Assembly: GCF_011694515.1 (NCBI RefSeq)
Contig: NZ_CP050192.1
Span: forward strand, 3,358,172-3,422,171
Origin: Mycobacterium sp. DL592
GTDB taxonomy: Bacteria; Actinomycetota; Actinomycetes; Mycobacteriales; Mycobacteriaceae
Direction: 5' to 3'
Length of the DNA stretch: 64,000 bases
Shown here: piece after piece, positions 16,445-26,345 of the stretch
Numbering within the stretch: position 1 is the first letter of the stretch
How the letters are laid out: each line of letters starts with the position of its first letter
Notes under the pieces: generated by a model
Told to the model about the DNA's origin: nothing
Databases searched by the model: none
Seen by the model: the letters and a program-made list of their open reading frames with translations, nothing else
Program-made: the position numbers and the translations under genes

Positions 16445-17257
16445 CTATTCGGCCACCGACAGCGCATCCAGGAACACCGGCAGGAACGGGCGGTGATTGG
16501 CCGCTCCCGCACGCCGGAACGGCATGCTGTCCCGCGATGCCGCATACCACTGAGCCCGGCTGACCCCCGAGAGGTCCAGCGTGTGACCGCACACCGCGGC
16601 CAGGGTGTGCAGCAGCAGCGTCCCGGTGCGGCCGTTGCCCTCGCGGAACGGGTGCACCTGGTTGTAGTCGACGTACCACCGGGCGAACTCGTAGGCCAGG
16701 CGGGCGGTGTCGGTGATGTCCAGCTCGTCGGGCAGAGCCCGTGCCCGCCGCTCCAGCTCGGAAACCGCATCGGCGAGGTCGGCCTGCCAGGCGAACACGG
16801 TGTCACCCCGGCGCAGTTCGGTGACCCGCAATCGTCCGGCCCAGGAGTAGACGTCGGCGAAGACGTGCTGGTGCAGAGTGCAGATGTCGAGATCGGCGAC
16901 GCCGGCTCGGCCCGCAGCCAGGCGCTGGTGCCACTGGGCGGTGCGTCCGGCGGTTGCGACGAACTCCAACTCTGCGAGCACCTCGGCCGAATCGGTACCG
17001 AAGTTGTTGCGCAGCATGGTCGTTCCCGGAATGAGGTAGGGACGCCGCCGGCGAAAGCTGCGTCGCGGCGCTCGCGGCGGCGGGTGACGCGCCCGGTGCT
17101 CGGCGAGGTAGTCGGCGAATGCGCGCTCGCCACATATCAATTCGGCCAGGGTCGCCAGGTGGTGATCGGTCGGCCGCCAGCCCTCGAGTCGCTGCGCCGC
17201 CACTGTCTGGTGGAGGCCGTGCCGCAATCCGGGTGAGAGCCGATCCATGGGGTTCAT
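16445..17257 (-). CDS. Fic-domain protein with fused VbhA-like inhibitory helix
   Basis: 270 residues. The Fic core motif is HPFREGNGRT (about residue 203), which uses His to transfer AMP (or another phosphate-containing group) to target hydroxyls. The second motif arginine (R in GNGRxxR) is threonine here (GNGRTGT). The first 50 residues, AAQRLEGWRP...LAELICGERAFADYLAEH, match the VbhA antitoxin helix that inserts an inhibitory Glu into the active site, but the Ser of the S/T-x-x-x-E-G motif is Ala. This is a class II, self-inhibited Fic layout. Target unknown. Lies 11 bp downstream of the nucleotidyltransferase gene. Confidence 0.9.
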   Translation of the reverse strand: MNPMDRLSPGLRHGLHQTVAAQRLEGWRPTDHHLATLAELICGERAFADYLAEHRARHPPPRAPRRSFRRRRPYLIPGTTMLRNNFGTDSAEVLAELEFVATAGRTAQWHQRLAAGRAGVADLDICTLHQHVFADVYSWAGRLRVTELRRGDTVFAWQADLADAVSELERRARALPDELDITDTARLAYEFARWYVDYNQVHPFREGNGRTGTLLLHTLAAVCGHTLDLSGVSRAQWYAASRDSMPFRRAGAANHRPFLPVFLDALSVAE

Positions 17258-17268
17258 CCGGGCGGCGG

Positions 17269-18399
17269 CTAGTGCGGTATCGAGGACAGAAAGGCCAGTT
17301 TGCGCCTGATGCCGCTGACCTCCCGAGCCACCGTGCGCACCGTGGCCCGCTCCTGTGGCGCCAGTGCCGATATCGACACGGTGTCATCCACCGGCTTGCC
17401 GTCCAGCCACGGTCCGGTCCGCAGGCGCCAGCGAATCCGCGACAGCGCGACGTAGCAGTCCCGCAGGCTCGACGCGTCGTCGCTGTCGAGCACCGAAGCC
17501 GCCGCCGCGTCGTTGAGACGCTCCATGGTGGTCAGCGCGTCCGAGCCCGCCGACAGCGCGCCCCAGCGGGCGATCTTCACGATCGGGTCGATCACGGCAG
17601 CCTTGAGGTCTGCCCGGTCGACCTGGGTGGCAAAGATGCGCAATCGGCCCGGGATCGAGGCTCGCACATAGGTGGCGTCCTGCAGCATCGACTTGCGCGC
17701 GATCGCATGCCGCCGCGCCGCCGCGATCGCGTGCGGCCGAAGCCGTTCGCGCCGTTCAGTTTCGGTGACGCTCCACGCGTCGGCCAGCAGCCCGAGCATC
17801 ACCACACCGCGGTCCGACTCGGGTTCTGCCGCCCACCGCTCGATGCCCTCGGCCCAGCTCATGTCGCGCCGGCAGAACCGCAGCCGGCTGCCCAGCACCC
17901 CGTTGTCGTCGAGCAGCAGACCGCACGACTCCAGCAGCGTGTGCACCTCGGCGGCCAGCGTCAGCGCCCGGGACTTGCCCTCGTCGTCGACGTCGTCGGC
18001 CAGCGCGACCAACGTCTCGACATCGGAACCGGGCACGGCCTCACCGCGGCCGACGCTGCCCGAGACGAACCACGTCCACCGCGGCTCCGGCCCCTGCTCG
18101 ACACCGGCGACCAGCCGCGCCGCTGTCGCCACCGTGCTGCGCATCGCCTCCGACCAGCCCGCGGCCAGCGCCAGCGTCGGCGTGTGGCGGCCCAGTTCAG
18201 CGGCGACGGCCTGCTGAGCCCGCTTGACCGCAGCGCGCAGAGCCTGCTCGTCACCGGCGGCGTCGATGTCAGCGACCGTCGCCACCATGTTCCGGCTGGA
18301 CTCGGATTCGGCGGGCATGAGGATGATTGTGGCCTGCCCGGGCGCGGCCCGTGCGACCTTGGCGTGGTCACGCAGATGTGATGCGGCGGAAACCGTCAC
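17269..18399 (-). CDS. DUF294-type putative nucleotidyltransferase
   Basis: 376 residues (an ATG at 18318 would give 349). FVSGSVGRGEAVPGSDVETLVAL at about residue 112 carries the GS-x9-D-x-E signature of the Pol-beta nucleotidyltransferase fold found in DUF294/GlnD-like proteins. The C-terminal half (RLRIFATQVDRADLKAAVIDPIVKIARW) fits the substrate-binding DUF294_C helical domain. These proteins are thought to modify another protein or small molecule. It is divergent from an APC permease and may sit in an operon with Fic, giving two nucleotide-transfer enzymes side by side. Confidence 0.82.
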   Translation of the reverse strand: MTVSAASHLRDHAKVARAAPGQATIILMPAESESSRNMVATVADIDAAGDEQALRAAVKRAQQAVAAELGRHTPTLALAAGWSEAMRSTVATAARLVAGVEQGPEPRWTWFVSGSVGRGEAVPGSDVETLVALADDVDDEGKSRALTLAAEVHTLLESCGLLLDDNGVLGSRLRFCRRDMSWAEGIERWAAEPESDRGVVMLGLLADAWSVTETERRERLRPHAIAAARRHAIARKSMLQDATYVRASIPGRLRIFATQVDRADLKAAVIDPIVKIARWGALSAGSDALTTMERLNDAAAASVLDSDDASSLRDCYVALSRIRWRLRTGPWLDGKPVDDTVSISALAPQERATVRTVAREVSGIRRKLAFLSSIPH

Positions 18400-18421
18400 G
18401 ACAAACTTCTGACCTAAATTT

Positions 18422-18435
18422 CTGTCACATGACAG
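18422..18435. promoter_or_regulatory. palindrome between nucleotidyltransferase and permease genes
   Basis: CTGTCA-CA-TGACAG, perfect six-base arms, 59 bp before the permease ATG and inside the AT-rich segment that should hold both divergent promoters. Probable repressor operator; the regulator is not identifiable and is not encoded next to it. Confidence 0.4.
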
Positions 18436-18493
18436 TTATTAGCTCCGGGTCAACGGCGATCCGGCCCCTCCCGACCACAGGAGCACACACCAC

Positions 18494-20026
18494 ATGACCG
18501 CAACCTTCGATCCGGCGATCTCGTCCGAAGAGGACGCCGAGACACTCTCCGAACTGGGCTACACCCAGGAACTGCACCGTGGCATCGGCGGGTACGCCGC
18601 CTTCGCCTCGGGCTTCTCCTTCGTGTCGATCCTGACGACTGTATTCGCCTTCTTCCCTTTGGGCTTCGCACTCGGCGGGCCGGCCTTCTTCTTCACCTGG
18701 CCGATCGTGTTCGTCTGCCAGTTCTGCGTATGCCTGATCTTCGCCGAACTGTCCGGAAAGTTCCCCGTCGCCGGGGCCATCTACCAGTGGTCACGGCGGC
18801 TGGCCGGAAACGCCGTCGGCTGGTTCGCCGGCTGGTTCATGTTGATCGGCTACATCGTCAGCATCGCCGCACTGGCCATCGCCATGCAGACGGTGCTGCC
18901 GCCGATCTGGAGTGGCTTCCAGCTGGTCGGCACCGACATCGACCCGCTGTCGGTCGACGGTGCCACCAACGGCATCATTCTTGGCTCGATCACGATCGTG
19001 CTCTGCACGATCATCAGCGCCGCGGGTGTGAAGTTCATGGCCCGCATCACCGTCACCGGCGTCACCATCGAGATCATCGGTGTGGTGCTGATCATCGCGG
19101 CGATGTTCTTCACCGCCGAGCGCAATCCGGTACAGGCCGTCGCGGACACCGGCGGCCACGGCAGCGGCATCCACTACCTGCCCGCATTCCTGGCCTCCAT
19201 GCTGATGGCCGCCTACGTGATGTACGGATTCGACAGTGCCGCAGAGCTTTCCGAGGAGACCAGGGATCCCCGCCGCACCGCCCCCAAGGCCATCGTCAAC
19301 GCGCTGCTGGTCTCGTTCGTCGGCGGCGGCCTGATGATCCTGGCTGCGCTGATGTCGGCACCCCAGTTGGGCGACGACCTCGCGACCGGCGGCATGGCAT
19401 GGGTGATCGAGAGCCAGCTCGACACCTGGCTGGGCAAGACCCTGCTGGCTCTGGTCGCGGTGGCGATGTTCTCGGCCACGTTGGCCATCCAGGCCTCGGC
19501 ATCGCGGGTGATGTTCTCGATGGCCCGCGACAACCGGCTGCCCTTCGGCAAGTTCCTCGCCAGGGTCAACAAGCGCACCGGCACCCCGGTGATCACCGGT
19601 ATCGCGGTGAGCCTGCTGGCCATCCTGGTGCTGTTGGTCAACCTCGGCCAGTCCAGCGTGTTCGCCGCGATCGCATCGGTGTCGGTGGTGATCGTGTACC
19701 TGGCCTACCTGATGGTGACCGTGCCCGCGTTGATCCACCGGCTGCGCGGCACCAGCCTGTCCTACGGGCCGCCGGTGATGGACCTCGGTAAGTGGGGCAT
19801 CCCGGTGAATCTGATCGCCGTGGTGATGGGCGGACTGCTGGTGATCAACATCGGCTGGCCGCGCCAGGAGGTATACAACCCGGCGGGCGACTCGTGGATC
19901 CTGCAGTACTTCGCGCTGATCTTCACCGCCGCCACCCTGATCGTCGGCTATGCAGCCTACCGGGTGGTCAAGGACCGCGAGGGCGCACCGGACCCGGTCG
20001 ACGCTCTGGTCGGCAAGAAGAAGTAG
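18494..20026 (+). CDS. APC-family amino acid/amine permease
   Basis: 510 residues with about 12 hydrophobic segments and the APC start pattern ELGYTQELHRGIGGYAAFASGFSFVSI, which opens the first membrane helix. Cytoplasmic-loop signature YGFDSAAELSEETRDPRRTAPKAI is typical of APC permeases. Start at ATG 18494 with AGGAG ten bases upstream. It imports an amino acid or amine by proton symport; the substrate is not evident. A 20-bp stem hairpin follows its stop by 22 bp. Confidence 0.92.
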   Translation: MTATFDPAISSEEDAETLSELGYTQELHRGIGGYAAFASGFSFVSILTTVFAFFPLGFALGGPAFFFTWPIVFVCQFCVCLIFAELSGKFPVAGAIYQWSRRLAGNAVGWFAGWFMLIGYIVSIAALAIAMQTVLPPIWSGFQLVGTDIDPLSVDGATNGIILGSITIVLCTIISAAGVKFMARITVTGVTIEIIGVVLIIAAMFFTAERNPVQAVADTGGHGSGIHYLPAFLASMLMAAYVMYGFDSAAELSEETRDPRRTAPKAIVNALLVSFVGGGLMILAALMSAPQLGDDLATGGMAWVIESQLDTWLGKTLLALVAVAMFSATLAIQASASRVMFSMARDNRLPFGKFLARVNKRTGTPVITGIAVSLLAILVLLVNLGQSSVFAAIASVSVVIVYLAYLMVTVPALIHRLRGTSLSYGPPVMDLGKWGIPVNLIAVVMGGLLVINIGWPRQEVYNPAGDSWILQYFALIFTAATLIVGYAAYRVVKDREGAPDPVDALVGKKK

Positions 20027-20048
20027 CCGGGCCTCCGGCCTTCACCGC

Positions 20049-20104
20049 GAGCAGGCGCAAAATCGCACGAATCCGGCCCGGCCGGTGCGATTTTGCGCCT
20101 GCTC
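20049..20104 (+). terminator. long perfect hairpin between permease and kinase genes
   Basis: Perfect 20-bp arms (20049-20068 with 20085-20104) around a 16-base GC-rich loop, between two convergent genes. No U tract on either strand. Serves best as a bidirectional terminator or transcript-end stabiliser; one of several such long hairpins in the window. Confidence 0.6.
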
Positions 20105-20128
20105 ACCGGTCGTGGGGTGGGGTGCCGT

Positions 20129-21202
20129 TCAGGTGAACGGGTTGTCGCCGGCGGCGACCCGCTCCCCCAGCCCGATCAGCCGGCTGGCCGAATCATGCAG
20201 CCGCTCACCGGCTTCCCGGTGTGCCTGCCCGGCCAGGTACCGCGAGTAGGTGCCCTCGATGACGATCGCCAGCTTGAAGCACGCCATCGCCACATACCAG
20301 TCCAGGTGCTCGGTGGATCTGCCGCCGGCGTCGGCGTACGCGGCGATCAGTTCGCTTCGGTTCGGCAGACCCCCCAGCGCGGCCAGTTCCCGCCCGGCAT
20401 TGATCGGGTCGGGATCATGCGGCCAGCACACCAGGATCCAGCCGAGGTCCAGCAGCGGATCGCCGACGGTGCACATCTCCCAGTCGACGAATGCCGCCAC
20501 TTCGGGCACCTCGCGCCGCAGCAGCGTGTTGTTCAGGTGGGCGTCGCCGTGCATGATGGCCGGCTCGGCGTCGGGCGGGCGGTATTCGCCGAGCCAGTCC
20601 GCAAGCCGGTTCACCTTGAGTGACTCCGGACGGTAGCGCTCGTGACGGTAGCTCTCCAGCAGTGTGAGGAAGTTCGGAACCTGGCGCTGCAGAAAGGATC
20701 CCGGCCGTTGCAGCCGCTCCAGCGGACGGCCCCGCCACGGTGCCCGGTGCAACCCGGCCAGCGCGGCGGCATAGTTGAGGCCGACCTGGTGTCGCAGCGC
20801 CGGGTCGGCGGCGTAGGCCGGGGCGACCTCGGTGGCCGGGTTGAACCCGTCGACCTCGGCCATCAGGTAGAAGACCACCCCGAGCACGTCGAGATCCTCG
20901 CAGGCCGCCACGATCTGCGGGTGCGGCGCGTCACTGCCGGAAAGGGTTCGTAGCACGGCGATCTCACGCTGCATGGTGCGGTTGCTGTTGGGCCGGGGAT
21001 GCGGCGGCGGTCTGCGCAACACCAACGGCCGGCCGTCGAGCCGTAGCCGGGCGACCACGTTCTGGGTACCCCCGGCCAGTGGTTCGACGTCGGTCACCTC
21101 GGAGCCGATGCCGTTGGCCCGCACCCAGTTGGTCAGCGCCGTCACGGCCGCGTCGTCGATCGTGGCCGGGACCTCGGCGGCCCAGTCAGTGGTGTCGGCC
21201 AT
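20129..21202 (-). CDS. APH-family phosphotransferase (ACAD10/11-like)
   Basis: 357 residues, protein-kinase-like fold. The catalytic loop is MHGDAHLNNTLLR (about residue 220) and the metal-binding segment FVDWEMCTVGDPLLDLGW follows. These belong to the APH/choline-kinase-like group, including the ACAD10/11 kinases that phosphorylate 4-hydroxy fatty acids. Its start is two bases after the hypE stop on the same strand, so it may be read with the hyp genes although its function seems unrelated. Substrate inferred only by family. Confidence 0.88.
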   Translation of the reverse strand: MADTTDWAAEVPATIDDAAVTALTNWVRANGIGSEVTDVEPLAGGTQNVVARLRLDGRPLVLRRPPPHPRPNSNRTMQREIAVLRTLSGSDAPHPQIVAACEDLDVLGVVFYLMAEVDGFNPATEVAPAYAADPALRHQVGLNYAAALAGLHRAPWRGRPLERLQRPGSFLQRQVPNFLTLLESYRHERYRPESLKVNRLADWLGEYRPPDAEPAIMHGDAHLNNTLLRREVPEVAAFVDWEMCTVGDPLLDLGWILVCWPHDPDPINAGRELAALGGLPNRSELIAAYADAGGRSTEHLDWYVAMACFKLAIVIEGTYSRYLAGQAHREAGERLHDSASRLIGLGERVAAGDNPFT

Positions 21203-21204
21203 CG

Positions 21205-22281
21205 TCAGCAGATGCGCGGAAGTTGTTCACCCAGTTCGCGTTCGATCACCCGGGTGGTCCCGAAGGCCGTGCGCCCGACGACCATTCCCGGATGCACCTC
21301 AACCGCCCGACCGATGATGACCGCGTCGGCTCCTTCGGGCCGAGATCGCATGGCCGCCAGCACGGCCTCGCTGTGCGCGGGGTCGACAAACGCCACCAGC
21401 TTGCCCTCGTTGGCGACCTGCAACGGGTCCAGACCCAGGAAGCTGCAGGCCGATGCCACGGTCTCGGGCACCGGTATCAGATGCTCGTCGAGTTCGACGC
21501 CGACGCCCGCCGTGCGGGCGATCTCGACCGTCGAGGCGACCAGGCCGCCGCGGGTGGGGTCGCGCAGCGTGTGCACCGCGTTCGGGTCGCCGACCGCCGC
21601 CAGCATGGCGGCCACCAGTCGGTGCAGTGGCGCGCTGTCGGTGGTCACGGTGGTGCCGAAGTCGATACCTTCGCGCACACTCATGATGGCCACGCCGTGC
21701 TCACCGATGTTTCCCGAGATGATGATGTGGTCGCCGGGGCGGGCCTGGTCGGGTCCGATGCGCAGCCCGTCGGGCACCACACCGACACCGGCGGTGTTGA
21801 TGAAAAGCCCGTCCGCGCCGCCCTTTCCGACCACCTTGGTGTCGCCGGTGACGATGCCGACGCCGGCGTCGCCAGCGGCTTTGCCCATGGTCTGCGCGAT
21901 CGCGCCGAGCACCTCGAGTTCCAGTCCCTCCTCGATGATGAACCCGGCGGTCAGTGCCAGTGGCTGCGCACCGCTCATGGCGAGGTCGTTGATGGTGCCG
22001 TTGACGGCGAGGTCACCGATGTTGCCGCCCGGGAAGAACAGCGGGTTGACGACGTAGGAGTCGGTGGTCAGTGCGATCCGGCCGCCTGCGACGTCGAGCA
22101 GTGCGGAATCCCGCGCGGGACCGCCTGCCGACCCGAACGCCGGCAGGAACAGGTTCTCGATCAGTTCCTCGGAGAGGATGCCGCCGCCGCCGTGACCCAG
22201 CAGGATGCGTTTGGTCTCGCGCAGCGGCAGCGGGCACACCCAGTCCGACGGATCGATGGACGTAACGGGTTGCTCAGACAT
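21205..22281 (-). CDS. hypE: hydrogenase maturation protein HypE
   Basis: 358 residues from ATG at 22281. Glycine-rich [15 protein letters not shown] and [23 protein letters not shown] form the ATP-binding region of this PurM-like enzyme. The C-terminus ends in PRIC, whose cysteine accepts the carbamoyl group from HypF and is dehydrated to the thiocyanate that becomes the CN ligand of the NiFe centre. Overlaps hypD by eight bases, so translation is coupled. Function as a complex with HypF, HypC and HypD. Confidence 0.97.
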   Translation of the reverse strand: MSEQPVTSIDPSDWVCPLPLRETKRILLGHGGGGILSEELIENLFLPAFGSAGGPARDSALLDVAGGRIALTTDSYVVNPLFFPGGNIGDLAVNGTINDLAMSGAQPLALTAGFIIEEGLELEVLGAIAQTMGKAAGDAGVGIVTGDTKVVGKGGADGLFINTAGVGVVPDGLRIGPDQARPGDHIIISGNIGEHGVAIMSVREGIDFGTTVTTDSAPLHRLVAAMLAAVGDPNAVHTLRDPTRGGLVASTVEIARTAGVGVELDEHLIPVPETVASACSFLGLDPLQVANEGKLVAFVDPAHSEAVLAAMRSRPEGADAVIIGRAVEVHPGMVVGRTAFGTTRVIERELGEQLPRIC

Positions 22282-23377
22282 TCGCCGCCGTTTCCAACCG
22301 CCGGAATTGGTAGTACGCCGCGCATGCCCCTTCACTGGAGACCATCGTGGCGCCCAGCGGTGTGCGCGGGGTGCAGGTGGTGCCGAACGCGGGGCACTGG
22401 TTGGGCTTGAGCAGACCCTGCAGCACCTCTCCGGCGTGGCACTCCGCGGACTCCGCCACGGTCAGATGCCCCACCCCGAACTTGCGTTCGGCGTCGAACG
22501 CGGCGTACTTGTCCGACAGCGCCCAGCCGGATTTCGGGATCATGCCGATGCCGCGCCACTGCCGGTCGGTCACGGTGAACACGTCGGCCAGCGCCTGCTG
22601 CGCGACGGTGTTGCCCTCGTCGCTGACCGCCCGCGGGTAGGCGTTGCGGAGTTCGACCTTGCCCGACTCCAGCAGGTCCACCGCCTGGCGCACGCCTTCG
22701 AGCAGGTCGAGCGGTTCGAAGCCGGTCACCACGATCGGCACGCCGAACTTCTCGACCAGCGGGCCGTACTCGGAGGTGCCCATCACGGTGCAGACATGCC
22801 CGGCGGCCAGGAAACCCTGGACCCGGTTGGTCGGCGAACTCAGGATCGCGGCCATCGCCGGCGGCACCAGCACGTGGGAGATCAGCACCGAGAAGTTGGT
22901 GAGGCCCAGCCGCTGGGCGTGCAGCACCGACATCGCGTTGGCCGGCGCGGTGGTCTCGAAGCCGACGCCGAAGAACACCACCTGTTTGTCGGGGTTCTCG
23001 GCGGCAACGCGGGTGGCGTCCAGCGGCGAGTACACGATGCGCACGTCCCCACCGCGGGCGCGCACGCTGAACAGATCCTGGTGGCTGCCGGGCACCCGCA
23101 GCATGTCACCGAACGAGCAGAAGATGACGTCGTCGCGCGAGGCGATCTCCAGCGCCCGGTCGATCATCTCCAGCGGGGTCACACACACCGGGCAGCCGGG
23201 TCCGTGGATGAACTCGACGGCCCCGTCGAGCAGCTGGTCGATCCCGTTGCGGATGATCGAATGCGTTTGTCCGCCACAGACTTCCATGATCGTCCACGGG
23301 CGGGTCGAGCGTCGCCGGATGGCCTCCACCAGCGCCTTGGCCGCGACCGGGTCGCGAAACTCGTCGAGATACTTCAC
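22274..23377 (-). CDS. hypD: hydrogenase maturation protein HypD
   Basis: 367 residues from GTG at 23377, overlapping the hypC stop as GTGA. Signature segments [21 protein letters not shown] and [13 protein letters not shown] are all present, and [11 protein letters not shown] near the C-terminus holds cysteines of the 4Fe-4S cluster. HypD with HypC carries the Fe(CN)2CO unit for insertion into NiFe hydrogenase. Full length and intact. Confidence 0.97.
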   Translation of the reverse strand: MKYLDEFRDPVAAKALVEAIRRRSTRPWTIMEVCGGQTHSIIRNGIDQLLDGAVEFIHGPGCPVCVTPLEMIDRALEIASRDDVIFCSFGDMLRVPGSHQDLFSVRARGGDVRIVYSPLDATRVAAENPDKQVVFFGVGFETTAPANAMSVLHAQRLGLTNFSVLISHVLVPPAMAAILSSPTNRVQGFLAAGHVCTVMGTSEYGPLVEKFGVPIVVTGFEPLDLLEGVRQAVDLLESGKVELRNAYPRAVSDEGNTVAQQALADVFTVTDRQWRGIGMIPKSGWALSDKYAAFDAERKFGVGHLTVAESAECHAGEVLQGLLKPNQCPAFGTTCTPRTPLGATMVSSEGACAAYYQFRRLETAANV

Positions 23378-23649
23378 GCCGGTTCCCTCCTGCCCTGACC
23401 TTCGACACCGCTCAGCTCCTCCTCGAGGATGCCGAGGTCTTCGAACATCTTCAGCGTCTCGTGGGCCGAGGCCTCGTCGAGTCGGGTGATCGCGAAACCC
23501 GCGTGCACGATCGTGTATTCGCCGATCTCCATATCCGGCAGGTAGGCCAGGCACACCGTCTTGGTGGTGCCGCCGAACTCGACGGTCGACATCCTGGTAC
23601 CCGCCTCTTCCCAGATCTCGATCACTTTGCCGGGGATTCCGAGGCACAT
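23374..23649 (-). CDS. hypC: hydrogenase assembly chaperone HypC
   Basis: 91 residues beginning MCLGIPGKV, with the invariant Cys2 that binds the iron unit. [20 protein letters not shown] is the family OB-fold core. Overlaps hypF by 28 bp and hypD by four, so the whole hypF-C-D-E string is tightly coupled. Chaperone for delivery of Fe(CN)2CO to the hydrogenase large subunit. Confidence 0.97.
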   Translation of the reverse strand: MCLGIPGKVIEIWEEAGTRMSTVEFGGTTKTVCLAYLPDMEIGEYTIVHAGFAITRLDEASAHETLKMFEDLGILEEELSGVEGQGRREPA

Positions 23650-26075
23650 ATGCCATTCCTTTCCGGTACTGCCGCCGCGTCGCAGAGCATCGCGGCGGCG
23701 ATGGTGGCCTGGCCGAGCGCCAGACCTCCGTCGTTGCAGGGGACGATTCGATGAGTCAGGACCTCGAACCCATGCTCGGCGAGCGTCCGCCGAAGTCCTT
23801 CTACGAGAAGACGATTAGCGAACACTCCGCCGGTCAAGCCGATCACCGAGATGCCCGCGGCCCGCGCGCACGCGGTGGCCGCGGCAGCCGTCGCACCGAT
23901 GACGGCATCGTGGAAGCCGGCGGCCAGATCAGCGCTGGGTGTGCCGGCACACAGGCCGGCGACGATGCCGGTGATCACCGGCGCGGGGTCGAGCACCCCG
24001 TCGGTGACGGTGAACTCCAGCGGCACCGGCGTGCCGCGGCGCGCCAGGTGCTCGAGTTCGACGGCGGCCTGCCCCTCGTAGGTGACGTCCTGGCAGACGC
24101 CGAGCAGGCTGGCCACGGCGTCGAAGAGCCTGCCCATGCTGGTCGTGGCCACACAGCCCAGCCCGCGGGGGATCTGCTGGCCCAAGATGTGCAGCGCGGT
24201 GGCGTCCAGGGATGCCACCGGCGGCAGGTCGGCCGTCCACGGCACGCCGGCCCGGCTCAACAGATCCAGTGCGATACGCGCGGGCTGGCGGGCCGCACCG
24301 TCGCCGCCGGGCAACGCGAACTCACGCAGGTGCCCCACCCGGGTGAACCGGGCGGCGTCGCTGACGGCCAGCAGTTCTCCGCCCCAGATCGTGCCGTCGG
24401 TGCCGTAGCCGGTGCCGTCGTAGGTGACGGCGATGACCGGGGTGCCCAGCCTGCCGTGTTCGGCCAGCAGGGACACCGCGTGCGCGTGGTGGTGCTGCAC
24501 GGCGATGACGGGCCGGCCTGCGGCATACCGCTGCGCCCATGCCGTGGTGGCGTAGCCGGGATGCAGGTCGCGGACGATCACCTCGGGCCGACGGTCGGTC
24601 ATGAAGGCCAGGTGCTCGAAGGCAGCCTCGAAACAGCTCTGGGTGCGCGGGTCCGCCATGTCGCCCAGATGTGACGACATGTGCGCGTAGCCCGCCCGAT
24701 TATCAGAGCCGCCCATCAGGCAGAACGTCGTCTTCAGATCGCCACCGGTGGCCAGGATGGCCCGCTCGAGGCCCGGGTGCGGCACCGACACCGGCAGCGG
24801 CGCGTAGCCGCGGGAGCGGCGCAGCGGCAGCTCGTTGCCCTCGTCGTCGATGGTGACCACCGAGTCTTCGCAGGGCACATGGATGGGCCGGTCGTGGGTT
24901 AGCACGGCGTCGGCCAACCCGTCGATCCACGACAGGTCGGCATCCCGGAACACGATCGGCGAGCCACCCTGGTTGGCCGAGGTCATCACCAGCGGCACGG
25001 TGCCCGATGTCGCCGGCCCAGCGGCTCCAGTGCCCGATGTCGCCGGCCCGGCGGCTCCAGTGCCCGATGTCGCCGGCCCAGCGGCTCCAGTGCCCGATGT
25101 CGCCGGCCCAGCGGCTCCGCCCAACCGGTCGAACAGCAGATGGTGCACCGGGGAGTACGCCAGCATCACGCCCAGTTCGCCGAGGCCAGGAGCCACCTCG
25201 TCGGCCACGATGCCGTGCCGGCGGGGCACCAGCACGATCGGTGCCGCCGGGGAGCTCAGCGCCGCCGACGCGGCGTCGCTCAGGACGGCGACCTCGGCTG
25301 CCCCGGCCAGGTCGGCCACCATGACCGCCAACGGCTTGGTCGGCCGGGTTTTGCGGCGACGCAGTTCGGCGACCACGTTCACGTCGTCGGCACGGCAGGC
25401 CAGGTGGAAGCCACCGATGCCCTTGATCGCGACGATCGCCCCGGCCAGCAACGCCGACACCGCCGCACCGATCGGGTCGGCGTCGTCCGCCTCCCCCGCC
25501 GCGGGCCGCCACTGCAGGCGGGGTCCGCAGTCCGGGCAGGCGATGGTCTGCGCATGGAACCGGCGATCCATCGGGTCGTGATACTCCGCCGCGCACGCCG
25601 GGCACATCGGGAAGGCGGCCATGGTGGTCGTCGGCCGGTCATACGGCAGGTCGGTGATCACGGTGTAGCGGGGGCCGCAGTTGGTGCAGGTGATGAACGG
25701 GTGGCCCGATCGCCGGTCGGCCGGGTCGCGCATTTCCCGCAGACAGTCCGCGCACACCGCGACGTCGGGTGGGACCAGCGTGCGGGAGTCGTCACCACTA
25801 CGGCTGTCGATGACGTGAAAGCCCTTGTCGCCCTTGGCTTCCACGGGATGGGCGCGGAGCGTGTCGATACGGGCCATCGGCGGCGGGCGGTGGCCGATCG
25901 CGAGCACCGCGGCGTCGACGTCGGCGGGCGGCCCCTCGAGTTCGGCGTGCACCGACCCGGCGTCGTTGAACACGAAACCGCTCAGCCCGTGCTCGGCGGC
26001 GATCCGGGCGACCGCGGGGCGAAAGCCGACGCCCTGCACCACACCGGTGACGTCGAGACGCACCCGCACGTTCAT
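23622..26075 (-). CDS. hypF: carbamoyltransferase HypF with an internal repeat insertion
   Basis: 817 residues. Domains in order: acylphosphatase-like ([17 protein letters not shown], residues 1-90), two C4 zinc fingers (CADC...CTNCGPRY and CPAC...CPDCG, about 107-185), a YrdC-like adenylation domain (about 200-385) and a Kae1-like carbamoyltransferase domain ([15 protein letters not shown] onward). Between LLFDRLGG and [10 protein letters not shown], inside YrdC, four copies of [10 protein letters not shown] are inserted, encoded by a 30-bp tandem repeat (25000-25119). All catalytic motifs look intact. It makes the carbamoyl group for HypE. Confidence 0.96.
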   Translation of the reverse strand: MNVRVRLDVTGVVQGVGFRPAVARIAAEHGLSGFVFNDAGSVHAELEGPPADVDAAVLAIGHRPPPMARIDTLRAHPVEAKGDKGFHVIDSRSGDDSRTLVPPDVAVCADCLREMRDPADRRSGHPFITCTNCGPRYTVITDLPYDRPTTTMAAFPMCPACAAEYHDPMDRRFHAQTIACPDCGPRLQWRPAAGEADDADPIGAAVSALLAGAIVAIKGIGGFHLACRADDVNVVAELRRRKTRPTKPLAVMVADLAGAAEVAVLSDAASAALSSPAAPIVLVPRRHGIVADEVAPGLGELGVMLAYSPVHHLLFDRLGGAAGPATSGTGAAGPATSGTGAAGPATSGTGAAGPATSGTVPLVMTSANQGGSPIVFRDADLSWIDGLADAVLTHDRPIHVPCEDSVVTIDDEGNELPLRRSRGYAPLPVSVPHPGLERAILATGGDLKTTFCLMGGSDNRAGYAHMSSHLGDMADPRTQSCFEAAFEHLAFMTDRRPEVIVRDLHPGYATTAWAQRYAAGRPVIAVQHHHAHAVSLLAEHGRLGTPVIAVTYDGTGYGTDGTIWGGELLAVSDAARFTRVGHLREFALPGGDGAARQPARIALDLLSRAGVPWTADLPPVASLDATALHILGQQIPRGLGCVATTSMGRLFDAVASLLGVCQDVTYEGQAAVELEHLARRGTPVPLEFTVTDGVLDPAPVITGIVAGLCAGTPSADLAAGFHDAVIGATAAAATACARAAGISVIGLTGGVFANRLLVEGLRRTLAEHGFEVLTHRIVPCNDGGLALGQATIAAAMLCDAAAVPERNGICASESPAK
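25000..25119. repeat. 4 x 30-bp tandem repeat inside hypF
   Basis: Four head-to-tail 30-bp units starting GTGCCCGATGTCGCCGGCCC on the plus strand, nearly identical: one unit has a single A-to-G change at 25050 and the last differs at its final base. The length is a multiple of three, so hypF stays in frame; the repeat encodes four [10 protein letters not shown] decapeptides. The near-identity suggests recent slippage and probable copy-number variation between strains. Confidence 0.9.
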
Positions 26076-26293
26076 CAGCTCACCCGTATCTCAGCCCACC
26101 GGCCGCAGGGGTAGAAAGGTGCTCATGAACCTCCGCAGCGATGACACGGCTACCCGCGAAGGTGGGCTGTCAGCGCGGGCAAGTGCCACTCACGGTAGTC
26201 CCGGACCCCTATGACCACAATCACATTCCGGCACCAAAATCCTGCGCTTTTCCGCCCCCAAACAGGCCCGATCCGCGCCGCGCCGGACGTAAG

Positions 26294-26307
26294 GTGCAGG
26301 CCTGCAC
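26294..26307. promoter_or_regulatory. perfect palindrome upstream of hypA
   Basis: GTGCAGG-CCTGCAC, a perfect 14-bp palindrome with no spacer, 38 bp before the hypA start and inside the 270-bp gap between the divergent hypFCDE and hypAB units. Plausible operator for a dimeric regulator. The rest of the gap shows no open frame that I can support. Confidence 0.45.
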
Positions 26308-26345
26308 GATCCGGGGTGATTGGGGTGAAGGGGTAGTGGCCGACG

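Noticed and set aside
26186-26205. A DosR-like box (GGGACTACCGT on the minus strand) upstream of hypF, which would link hydrogenase maturation to hypoxia
   Set aside because: Only one half of the 20-bp consensus matches; the second half is poor. A position-weight-matrix score would be needed.
26125-26214. A 29-codon ATG frame in the hypF-hypA gap
   Set aside because: No ribosome site, poor codon pattern and no recognisable sequence; likely chance.
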